Shown here: in pieces, positions 1-4,456 of the stretch
Layout of the letters: each line of letters starts with the position of its first letter
Numbering within the stretch: position 1 is the first letter of the stretch
Source: an uncultured Clostridia bacterium
GTDB taxonomy: Bacteria > Bacillota > Clostridia > Christensenellales > Aristaeellaceae
Length of the DNA: 5,787 nt
Reading direction: 5' to 3'
NCBI GenBank assembly: GCA_946409855.1
Contig: CAMJXZ010000221.1
Location: 1 to 5,787, forward strand
Notes under the pieces: generated by a model
The model's input: the letters and a program-made list of their open reading frames with translations, nothing else
The model's database searches: none
What the model was told of the DNA's origin: nothing
Program-made: the position numbers and the translations under genes

Positions 1-36
1 GGTTAGCCTGCCATCTGGGGTTCGCAGCGCCCGGAA

Positions 37-55
37 AACAGGCCAGTGGCCTGTT
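37..55. repeat. 8-bp perfect inverted repeat (hairpin)
   Basis: AACAGGCC (37-44) and GGCCTGTT (48-55) are separated by AGT. Read on the minus strand, the stem runs into TTTTCC, and read on the plus strand into TTCTTAC, so it could be a weak terminator in either direction. No gene pointing into it is visible in the window. Its CCTGTTC arm sequence recurs in the hairpin at 104-132. Confidence 0.6.
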
Positions 56-103
56 CTTACCGAGCAACGGGCCGGCAGGCCCCGGGTCGCAAGACCTCCC
101 TTC

Positions 104-132
104 GTTCCCTGTTCACCCCGTGAACAGGGAAC
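104..132. repeat. 13-bp perfect inverted repeat (strong hairpin)
   Basis: GTTCCCTGTTCAC (104-116) and GTGAACAGGGAAC (120-132) pair perfectly around a CCC loop. No T-run follows on either strand, so it is not a standard intrinsic terminator. The perfect pairing and short loop suggest a functional RNA hairpin or a repeat-element stem rather than chance. Confidence 0.7.
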
Positions 133-171
133 CCGCGGCGCCTATCCTCTCTATTATAGTATAGAATTTTC

Positions 172-200
172 TTGTATTTCTGCTGATTATCGGCTATAAT
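172..200 (+). promoter_or_regulatory. Probable sigma-A promoter of the AraC-family gene
   Basis: A perfect -10 box TATAAT (195-200) lies 17 nt downstream of TTGTAT (172-177), which matches the first three bases of the -35 consensus TTGACA. It sits in the only AT-rich stretch of the window, about 40 bases before the AraC-family start codon. Transcription would start near 207, giving a leader of about 34 nt. CTGATT occurs inside the spacer (183-188) and again at 213-218, exactly 30 bp apart, which makes these possible regulator sites. Confidence 0.7.
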
Positions 201-240
201 AAATAACAATTACTGATTTAGCGACGTTTTTGGAGGGAAA

Positions 241-1080
241 ATGGAGGCAGAAAAAAAGACGCCGGTCCACGGAACGGACAGCGTACACACGGATACGAAG
301 AACCGCGACCCCAGCTTTGTGATGACAGGCCATCACTGCCACACCTGTTTCGAACTGTTTTATGTGGACAGCGGGGACTGCCGTTTCCTCATCGAGGACC
401 AGATCAACGACCTCCACGCGGGGGATTTTATCCTGATCCCGCCCATGGCCCTGCACTACACCCGCTACGTGTTCGGCCCCTGCCGGCGGACGGTGGTGCT
501 TTTCCGGGAGGAAGACATGCTGGACGAGGTACGTCAGCGCTTCGCCGGAAGCTCCTGCGATCTGGACAAGCCCCTGATCATCCACGTCCCCCAGGCTTCC
601 CGCACCCAGGTGGCCGCCTGCCTCAAGCAGATGGCCCTGGAAGACAGGATCAGCGACGCCCACTCGGAGCTCATGCGGAAAATGTACCTGCAGGTCCTGC
701 TGCTGCTCTGCGGGCGGGTCCGCCACTTCCTCACGGACCCCCCGGCGGACATCCGGTCCACCGACCAGCAGGTGCTGCAGGCAGCCCAGTACATCAGCCA
801 GCACTACATGTATCCCCTGACCACCGAGGACATCGCCCGGGCCGTCAGCTTCAGCCCCAACTATTTCAGCCGCAAGTTCCGGCACGAGACCGGCATCGGC
901 CTGCATGAATACCTGGTGTTCATCCGGCTCCACCACGCAGCCCAGGAGCTGATCTCCACGGACGATTCCATCACCGCCATCGCCCTGCGCTGCGGCTTTT
1001 CGGACAGCAATTACTTCAAGGACTGCTTCAAGCACAAATACGGCGTCACGCCCCGGCAGTACCGGAAGATCCGGTCGTGA
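241..1080 (+). CDS. AraC-family transcriptional regulator with N-terminal cupin-like sensor domain
   Basis: This 279-aa protein has the usual length and layout of AraC/XylS regulators that sense a small ligand, often a sugar, and act on DNA in the cytoplasm. Residues about 31-75 resemble the AraC ligand-binding cupin, with a HHCH...FELFYV start and an AGDFILIPP turn (60-68). The C-terminal DNA-binding domain spans about 175-276. Its first helix-turn-helix is around TTEDIARAVSFSPNYFSRKF (194-213), and its second runs from SITAIALRCGFSDSNYFK (243-260) to the family-typical YGVTPRQYRK (267-276). The ATG start is supported by GGAGGG at 232-237, although the spacing of about 4 nt is short. It has its own promoter and terminator, so it is probably monocistronic. 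It converges with the minus-strand gene string. A link to the GH43 gene is plausible but unproven, and the ligand cannot be read from the sequence. Confidence 0.93.
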   Translation: MEAEKKTPVHGTDSVHTDTKNRDPSFVMTGHHCHTCFELFYVDSGDCRFLIEDQINDLHAGDFILIPPMALHYTRYVFGPCRRTVVLFREEDMLDEVRQRFAGSSCDLDKPLIIHVPQASRTQVAACLKQMALEDRISDAHSELMRKMYLQVLLLLCGRVRHFLTDPPADIRSTDQQVLQAAQYISQHYMYPLTTEDIARAVSFSPNYFSRKFRHETGIGLHEYLVFIRLHHAAQELISTDDSITAIALRCGFSDSNYFKDCFKHKYGVTPRQYRKIRS

Positions 1081-1093
1081 CGCCAGACACAGG

Positions 1094-1130
1094 TGAACGC
1101 ACGCCCAGGGCGCGCGTTCATTTTTGTTTT
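1094..1130 (+). terminator. Intrinsic terminator of the AraC-family gene
   Basis: TGAACGC (1094-1100) pairs with GCGTTCA (1114-1120). After one A/C mismatch, CGCC (1102-1105) pairs with GGCG (1109-1112) around a small loop. The tract TTTTTGTTTT follows directly at 1121-1130. The stem begins 14 nt after the AraC-family stop codon. It works for the + strand only, because no T-run follows in the minus direction. The T-tract lies within the last codons of the convergent TfoX-like gene. A second inverted repeat, CGCCCAGGG (1102-1110) with CCCTGGGCG (1132-1140), overlaps it and could compete for pairing. Confidence 0.85.
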
Positions 1131-1435
1131 CCCCTGGGCGCCGGCAGCTCGTCCGCGACCGCCGCGGCCAGTTCCTGAAGGAAAGCCCGGTTGTCCACAT
1201 TGTCCACCAGCAGCATCTCTTTCGCCCCCTCGTAAGGAAGCTCCCTGTCCGCGTCCGGCATCATCGCCAGCGCGGATTTTGTCGGCTTTACCAAAAGCCG
1301 GTTGTCGTATATCCCGCCGATGACCCTGCCGCGGCAGTACAGGATGTATTCCCCCATCATCGCCCGCCAGGCGATGTCCGGAAGATCCGAAAGCTGTTCC
1401 AGGATAAAATCCAGGTATTCCCTGTCCGATGCCAT
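1118..1435 (-). CDS. TfoX/Sxy N-terminal domain protein (small, stand-alone)
   Basis: This 105-aa protein resembles the TfoX N-terminal domain throughout. It shows the family pattern WRAMMGEYILYCRGRVIGG (23-41), then YDNRLLVKPT (43-52) and the later PYEGAKEMLLVD (67-78). The C-terminal domain of proteobacterial competence regulators Sxy/TfoX is absent, as in many short Bacillota homologues, so a role in competence should not be assumed. The molecular function is unknown. The ATG start is supported by AAGGA six nt upstream, lying at the very end of the Nudix gene. Only 3 bp separate the two genes, so coupled translation is likely. The lysine- and glutamine-rich tail (GKQK) is encoded by the complement of the terminator T-tract of the convergent AraC-family gene. 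No terminator is visible for this strand. Confidence 0.85.
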   Translation of the reverse strand: MASDREYLDFILEQLSDLPDIAWRAMMGEYILYCRGRVIGGIYDNRLLVKPTKSALAMMPDADRELPYEGAKEMLLVDNVDNRAFLQELAAAVADELPAPRGKQK

Positions 1436-1438
1436 GTA

Positions 1439-1963
1439 TTATCCTTCTTTCTTCTGTGATTCCCGCAGTTGCTCCAGATACGGCCTGTATCGTTCGTATT
1501 GGATCATGAGAACAGGCTCCTGCCGGACGAACTGCAGGAAGGACCCGGGGTCCATCCACCGGTAATCGACCGTTTCCCCCTCCTGCAGCCGGACCTCCGA
1601 TGGATCGCAGGATACCCATCCCAGATACGCGTACAGGAAGGATTTCGTTTCCGGCCGCCTGGTGACGCTGATCAGCGTCAGCTCCTCCACGCGCAGGCCG
1701 GTTTCCTCCAGCGTTTCCCTCCGGGCGGCCTCCTCCGGCGTCTCCCCGCAGAGGGCGGACCCGCCCGCGCTGGCTTCCCAGCAGCCGGGATACATTTCCT
1801 TCCCGGGGTCCCGCCTGGTCAGCAGGAAATCCCCGTCCCTGCGGCGGACCAGGACGTCGCACACCACATGGTACCGGCCCCGCGGGATTTCCCCGGCGCG
1901 GGCGCGTTCCCAGGTTTCCCCCGTCCTTAACCCGGCTTCATCGTAAAGATCCCACCGTTCCAA
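1439..1963 (-). CDS. Nudix hydrolase
   Basis: This 174-aa protein is predicted to hydrolyse a nucleoside diphosphate linked to another moiety, with a divalent metal, in the cytoplasm. The Nudix box GX5EX7REUXEEXGU is complete at 68-90: G68, E74, R82-E83, E86-E87, G89. Thr84 sits at the usual hydrophobic position, a mild variation. The N-terminus (ERWDLYDEAGLRTG, 2-15) and the GxYHVV segment (29-34) resemble the IPP isomerase-like/YfcD-type Nudix branch, which carries an extra N-terminal strand. True IPP isomerase activity is not implied, and the substrate is unknown. The start codon is TTG, chosen because a perfect AAGGAGG lies 7 nt upstream. It is the fifth gene of the string, 12 bp after the HAD gene and 3 bp before the TfoX-like gene. 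Confidence 0.92.
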   Translation of the reverse strand: MERWDLYDEAGLRTGETWERARAGEIPRGRYHVVCDVLVRRRDGDFLLTRRDPGKEMYPGCWEASAGGSALCGETPEEAARRETLEETGLRVEELTLISVTRRPETKSFLYAYLGWVSCDPSEVRLQEGETVDYRWMDPGSFLQFVRQEPVLMIQYERYRPYLEQLRESQKKEG

Positions 1964-1970
1964 TCCGCGC

Positions 1971-1977
1971 CCTCCTT
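1971..1977 (-). promoter_or_regulatory. Ribosome binding site fused to the HAD stop codon, sets the Nudix TTG start
   Basis: On the minus strand the sequence reads TAAGGAGGGCGCGGATTG. The TAA is the HAD stop codon, and AAGGAGG begins within it. The spacing to TTG is 7 nt. This consensus site supports TTG as the real Nudix start and suggests termination-reinitiation coupling. Confidence 0.8.
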
Positions 1978-2677
1978 ATGGGTCCGCTGTCAGTTCCCGC
2001 AGATCCCGTATTTTCACAAAGGATGTTTCCACGTCCGCGGCCGGGTTCGCGGCGATCAGCAACGGCGTGATCCCCAGGGCGGCCGCCCCTTCCAGGTTGC
2101 GCGCGCTGTCGTCGATGAACACGGTCTCTTCCGGGGCGGCGCCGCATTGCCGCAGCGCGTCCTCAAAGATGCGCGGGTCGGGCTTGAGCGCGCCGACAAA
2201 GCAGCTGAACGTCCGGTACTTTAGATACCGGGAAACGCCCAGGTGCTCAAGCTGCGGGAGAATGCTCGGCCAGGTATCGGAGATCACGCCCAGCCGGTGC
2301 GTCCGGCTCAGCGTTTCCAGCACCTGCACTACCCCGGGATACGGGATGTAGTTTTCCATGTTGAGGGCCCGGTCCCGGGCAATCCGCGCCACGTCCTCCG
2401 GTGCAAACCCCAGCGCCAGGCGGTCGGAAAGCGCCCGGTAAAACCCGGTGAACTGGCGGATCTCTTCTTCCACCGTGGTCAGCCTGTGGCATCTGAGCAG
2501 GTCCCGGAGCCCCGCTTCCATCGCTTCCCGGATTTGTCCGCCGCTCCGAAGCCGCAGCTTCTCCCCGGCCCGGTCCAGAAACGCGCGCGTCAGCATCCAG
2601 TCCCCCGACGCCGGGTAGTCCAGCGTATAGCCCACGTCAAAGAAGATCACCTTTTTATCCCGGAGCAGCGGCAGCAT
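1976..2677 (-). CDS. HAD-superfamily hydrolase with atypical motif I
   Basis: This 233-aa protein has the HAD fold order of a family with a helical cap. Motif I is FFDVGYTLD (12-20), with the nucleophile Asp14. The cap is about 21-110. Motif II is VISDT (131-135, Ser133), motif III is ALKPDP (163-168, Lys165) and motif IV is FIDDS (187-191, Asp189-Asp190), followed by NLEGAAALG. The cytoplasmic reaction would be phosphate-ester or related hydrolysis; the substrate is unknown. The second motif I aspartate, normally two residues after the nucleophile and the general acid/base of phosphatases, is replaced by Gly16. DVGYT-type motifs occur in other HAD proteins, but they leave catalytic competence uncertain. 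The ATG start is backed by AAAGGAG about 9 nt upstream. The gene lies 22 bp after the S66 peptidase gene and shares its stop codon with the Nudix ribosome binding site. Confidence 0.9.
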   Translation of the reverse strand: MLPLLRDKKVIFFDVGYTLDYPASGDWMLTRAFLDRAGEKLRLRSGGQIREAMEAGLRDLLRCHRLTTVEEEIRQFTGFYRALSDRLALGFAPEDVARIARDRALNMENYIPYPGVVQVLETLSRTHRLGVISDTWPSILPQLEHLGVSRYLKYRTFSCFVGALKPDPRIFEDALRQCGAAPEETVFIDDSARNLEGAAALGITPLLIAANPAADVETSFVKIRDLRELTADP

Positions 2678-2699
2678 CCTGTTCTCTCCTTTCCCGTTT

Positions 2700-3737
2700 T
2701 TATTCCCCGAACCGGATCACCTGGCCTTCGGCGTCCACCCGGGCCGTCACGCCGAAGGGCATGATGCACCGTGGCATCGCGTGGCCGATGTTCAGGTTGA
2801 AGACGACCGGCAGCTCCGGCCGGCCGATGACCTCGGTCAGCAGCTTTTTGTATTCTTCCGCGTACGTTTCATCCATCGGCTTTCCGGCCAGCACGCCGGA
2901 CACCGCCCCGAAGACGCCCGCTTCTTTCAGGTATTCAAGCGCCTGCCGGTACTTTTCCGGGGACGGTTTTTCCTCGCTGCTTTCCAGCAGCAGGATCCGG
3001 CCCCGCCAGTCCCCGGCGTCCGGGAAAAGGCGGTATTTTTCGCACATCGCCGGCATATCCGGGTACCGCTCCCCGCTGAACATGTCGTACAGGGAATCGA
3101 TGCAGCCGCCCAGGATCTTCCCGGAAAACACGGGCGGCCCCTGCAAAAGCTCAAACCCACCGTTGGGCAGGGCGGGCAGCTGTTTTCCCACCTGGTCCCG
3201 GTCAAAGCGAGCCCGCTCGCGGTACCAGACATTGCTCGGGGTGATTTCCCGGATCGTTCCGGTGGCGATCAGTTCCTCAAAATACTGCTTCGTATAGGGG
3301 TGCATGTCCGGCCCCAGCTCGCAGATGTCCGGAAAGAAGGCCTGGCCGTAGAAGGTATTCAGGCCGGCCTTATGCAGCATCAGGTGGTTGAGCGTGGTGT
3401 CGGAAAAGCCCAGGAACACCTTGTCCCGTACCGCTTCCGCCAGTTCCCCGCGGTCAAACAGGTACGGCGCCAGCCGGTACATATCATCCCCGCCGATGGC
3501 GCAGAGGATCATATCCGTTTCCGGGTCCCGCAGCGCCTGCAGCAGGTCCTCCGCTCTTTTTTCGGGATGCGCCCGGACATACTCCAGCCCCTTCATCGCG
3601 TGGGGCATGAAGCGGACGTTCAGCCCGTACGCCTCAAGGCGCCTCAGGCCGATCTCCACCTCAAACCGCACTCCAGGCTCGCCGATGATCCCGCTGGAAA
3701 GGCTGACGACCGCGACATTCCTGATCATGTTTCCCAT
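2700..3737 (-). CDS. S66-family serine peptidase, MccF-like (LD-carboxypeptidase superfamily)
   Basis: This protein is up to 345 aa, the usual S66 length, with no signal peptide, so it is probably cytoplasmic. The expected catalytic triad can be placed: Ser112 in the elbow GFSDTT (110-115), Glu252 in LLLESSEE (249-256) and His319 in NIGHAMPR (316-323). The AIGGDD segment (80-85) and GKILGGCIDSL (206-216) fit the family. The TPSNVWYRE stretch (166-174) and the ESSEE form favour the MccF-like branch over classical LdcA. Family members cleave either L,D-peptide bonds of recycled murein or amide bonds of aminoacyl-nucleotide conjugates such as microcin C; which applies here is unknown. Two starts are possible: ATG at 3737, or ATG at 3728 with AAAGGA 8 nt upstream. 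The second gives MIRNVAVVSLSSG and may be the better one. Confidence 0.9.
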   Translation of the reverse strand: MGNMIRNVAVVSLSSGIIGEPGVRFEVEIGLRRLEAYGLNVRFMPHAMKGLEYVRAHPEKRAEDLLQALRDPETDMILCAIGGDDMYRLAPYLFDRGELAEAVRDKVFLGFSDTTLNHLMLHKAGLNTFYGQAFFPDICELGPDMHPYTKQYFEELIATGTIREITPSNVWYRERARFDRDQVGKQLPALPNGGFELLQGPPVFSGKILGGCIDSLYDMFSGERYPDMPAMCEKYRLFPDAGDWRGRILLLESSEEKPSPEKYRQALEYLKEAGVFGAVSGVLAGKPMDETYAEEYKKLLTEVIGRPELPVVFNLNIGHAMPRCIMPFGVTARVDAEGQVIRFGE

Positions 3738-3742
3738 CCTTT

Positions 3743-3780
3743 CTGATCCTGCTTTGCCCCTGTCCCGTCCGCGGGATCAG
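3743..3780 (-). repeat. Inverted repeat between the flavin reductase stop and the S66 ribosome binding site
   Basis: CTGATCC (3743-3749) and GGATCAG (3774-3780) are perfect 7-bp arms. In the minus-strand transcript one arm contains the flavin reductase stop codon, and the other ends just before the AAAGG ribosome binding site of the S66 gene. Inside, TCCCG (3763-3767) and CGGGA (3772-3776) form an alternative small hairpin that cannot coexist with the outer pairing. A third CTGATC lies at 3721-3726. No T-run is present, so this is not a terminator. Confidence 0.5.
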
Positions 3781-4436
3781 TATTCCCCCGCGTCGATCAT
3801 TCTGCGCAGCACGGCCGCGTAATCGTGGGCCGTCTTCCCCACCCTCTCCGGGTTGACCTGGTAATGGATATTGTACAGCAGGCCGTTTTCCCCCGTCCGG
3901 TCCGCCAGGTGTTCTTCGTCGATGTGCGCGCCGACGACCTCCAGGCAGATCAGCGCGTGATCGTCCCCGGGGACGATTTCCTTTTCCCAGGCGTACCGGC
4001 ATTCCAGGTTCATGAAGCATTCCCGGACCAGCGGCGCGTCCACCCACAGGGCCTTTTCGGCCGTGAGGCCGGAAGCGGCGATCTCATCGTCTTCATAGGC
4101 GTTGTTCCGGATGGTGGCCATGCAGGCTTCGTAATGCGCCGCGGACATAAAGTTGAGGACCGCTTCCTTCCGTTCCTGAAAGCTCCGGTACAGATGCCCG
4201 CTTTTGTTGACGCTCGCCAGGATGGCGTAAAAGCCGTTCCCCCGGTCCGCGCTGGTAAAGGCCGCCCAGGACTGCATGCAGGCGTTGGGCTGTCCGTTGG
4301 CCTTCCAGGTGGTGACCAGGAACAAAGGAGAAGGGACCGTCATCACAAATTCCTTCCACGAAAAGCCGAAGGAGCGGGAAACGTCGCCGAAGGTCCCCTT
4401 CATGCCCTCCGGCATCTCCCTGTAATGGTGCTTCAT
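3777..4436 (-). CDS. Flavin reductase-like, FMN-binding split-barrel protein
   Basis: This 219-aa protein matches the flavin reductase-like domain, which binds FMN in a split beta-barrel. The barrel appears to start at PSPLFLVTTWKANGQPNA (35-52), with the QSWAAFTS segment (55-62) and the family-typical NKSGHLYRSFQERKEAVLNF (77-96), where small and basic residues contact flavin phosphate in relatives. A second conserved part is LVRECFMNLECRY (136-148). It probably acts as an NAD(P)H-dependent flavin or small-substrate reductase in the cytoplasm; the true partner is unknown. The frame stays open more than 300 codons upstream into the GH43 gene, so the start must be set by other signals. ATG at 4436 has GGGAGGA 8 nt upstream, lies 20 bp after the GH43 stop and gives the expected family length. 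The predicted product has no signal peptide. Confidence 0.88.
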   Translation of the reverse strand: MKHHYREMPEGMKGTFGDVSRSFGFSWKEFVMTVPSPLFLVTTWKANGQPNACMQSWAAFTSADRGNGFYAILASVNKSGHLYRSFQERKEAVLNFMSAAHYEACMATIRNNAYEDDEIAASGLTAEKALWVDAPLVRECFMNLECRYAWEKEIVPGDDHALICLEVVGAHIDEEHLADRTGENGLLYNIHYQVNPERVGKTAHDYAAVLRRMIDAGEY

Positions 4437-4444
4437 ACGCGCTG

Positions 4445-4451
4445 TCCTCCC
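4445..4451 (-). promoter_or_regulatory. Ribosome binding site that sets the flavin reductase start
   Basis: The minus-strand sequence GGGAGGA lies 8 nt before ATG at 4436, within the 20-bp gap after the GH43 stop codon (4457-4459). It decides the start, because the reading frame has no stop for a long way upstream. Confidence 0.75.
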
Positions 4452-4456
4452 AGATA

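Larger units (their letters stand above)
1..143. other. Gene-free block of clustered hairpins (possible intergenic repeat or structured RNA)
   Basis: No start codon with a ribosome binding site or recognisable protein is seen here. Two forward frames stay open, but this is expected in GC-rich DNA. Four local hairpins lie in a row: 37-44/48-55 (8 bp, loop AGT), 69-73/78-82 (5 bp, loop GGCA), 84-88/93-97 (GGGTC/GACCT with a GCAA tetraloop, one G-U pair) and 104-116/120-132 (13 bp, loop CCC). A competing long-range pairing joins GCCTGCC (6-12) to GGCAGGC (74-80) and would enclose the first hairpin. Composition changes sharply from GC-rich to AT-rich at about 143-150. This could be the end of a dispersed intergenic repeat, part of a structured RNA read in either direction, or the trailer of a gene left of the window. 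The sequence alone does not decide. Confidence 0.5.

Noticed and set aside
1..34. GGTTCGCAG-like stretch resembling the T-loop of a tRNA
   Set aside because: The flanking bases do not form the 5-bp T-stem, no acceptor stem or anticodon arm is found, and the region fits the hairpin block better.
1..150. Cobalamin riboswitch suggested by GCCACTGG on the minus strand
   Set aside because: The match is part of a simple 8-bp palindromic hairpin. No B12-box or other conserved core segments could be placed, and no minus-strand gene follows.
153..158. TATAAT on the minus strand as a divergent promoter
   Set aside because: No acceptable -35 box lies 16-18 nt upstream on that strand, and no leftward gene is visible in the window.
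187..1200. Long open frame (337 codons) on the minus strand opposite the AraC-family gene
   Set aside because: It mirrors a well-supported gene, lacks any recognisable domain and runs through the promoter and terminator of the AraC-family gene. It is a by-product of GC-rich codon use.
2781..3746. Long plus-strand open frame (321 codons) opposite the S66 gene
   Set aside because: The opposite strand encodes a complete S66 protein with its triad. The plus-strand frame has no domain signal and only a weak start context.
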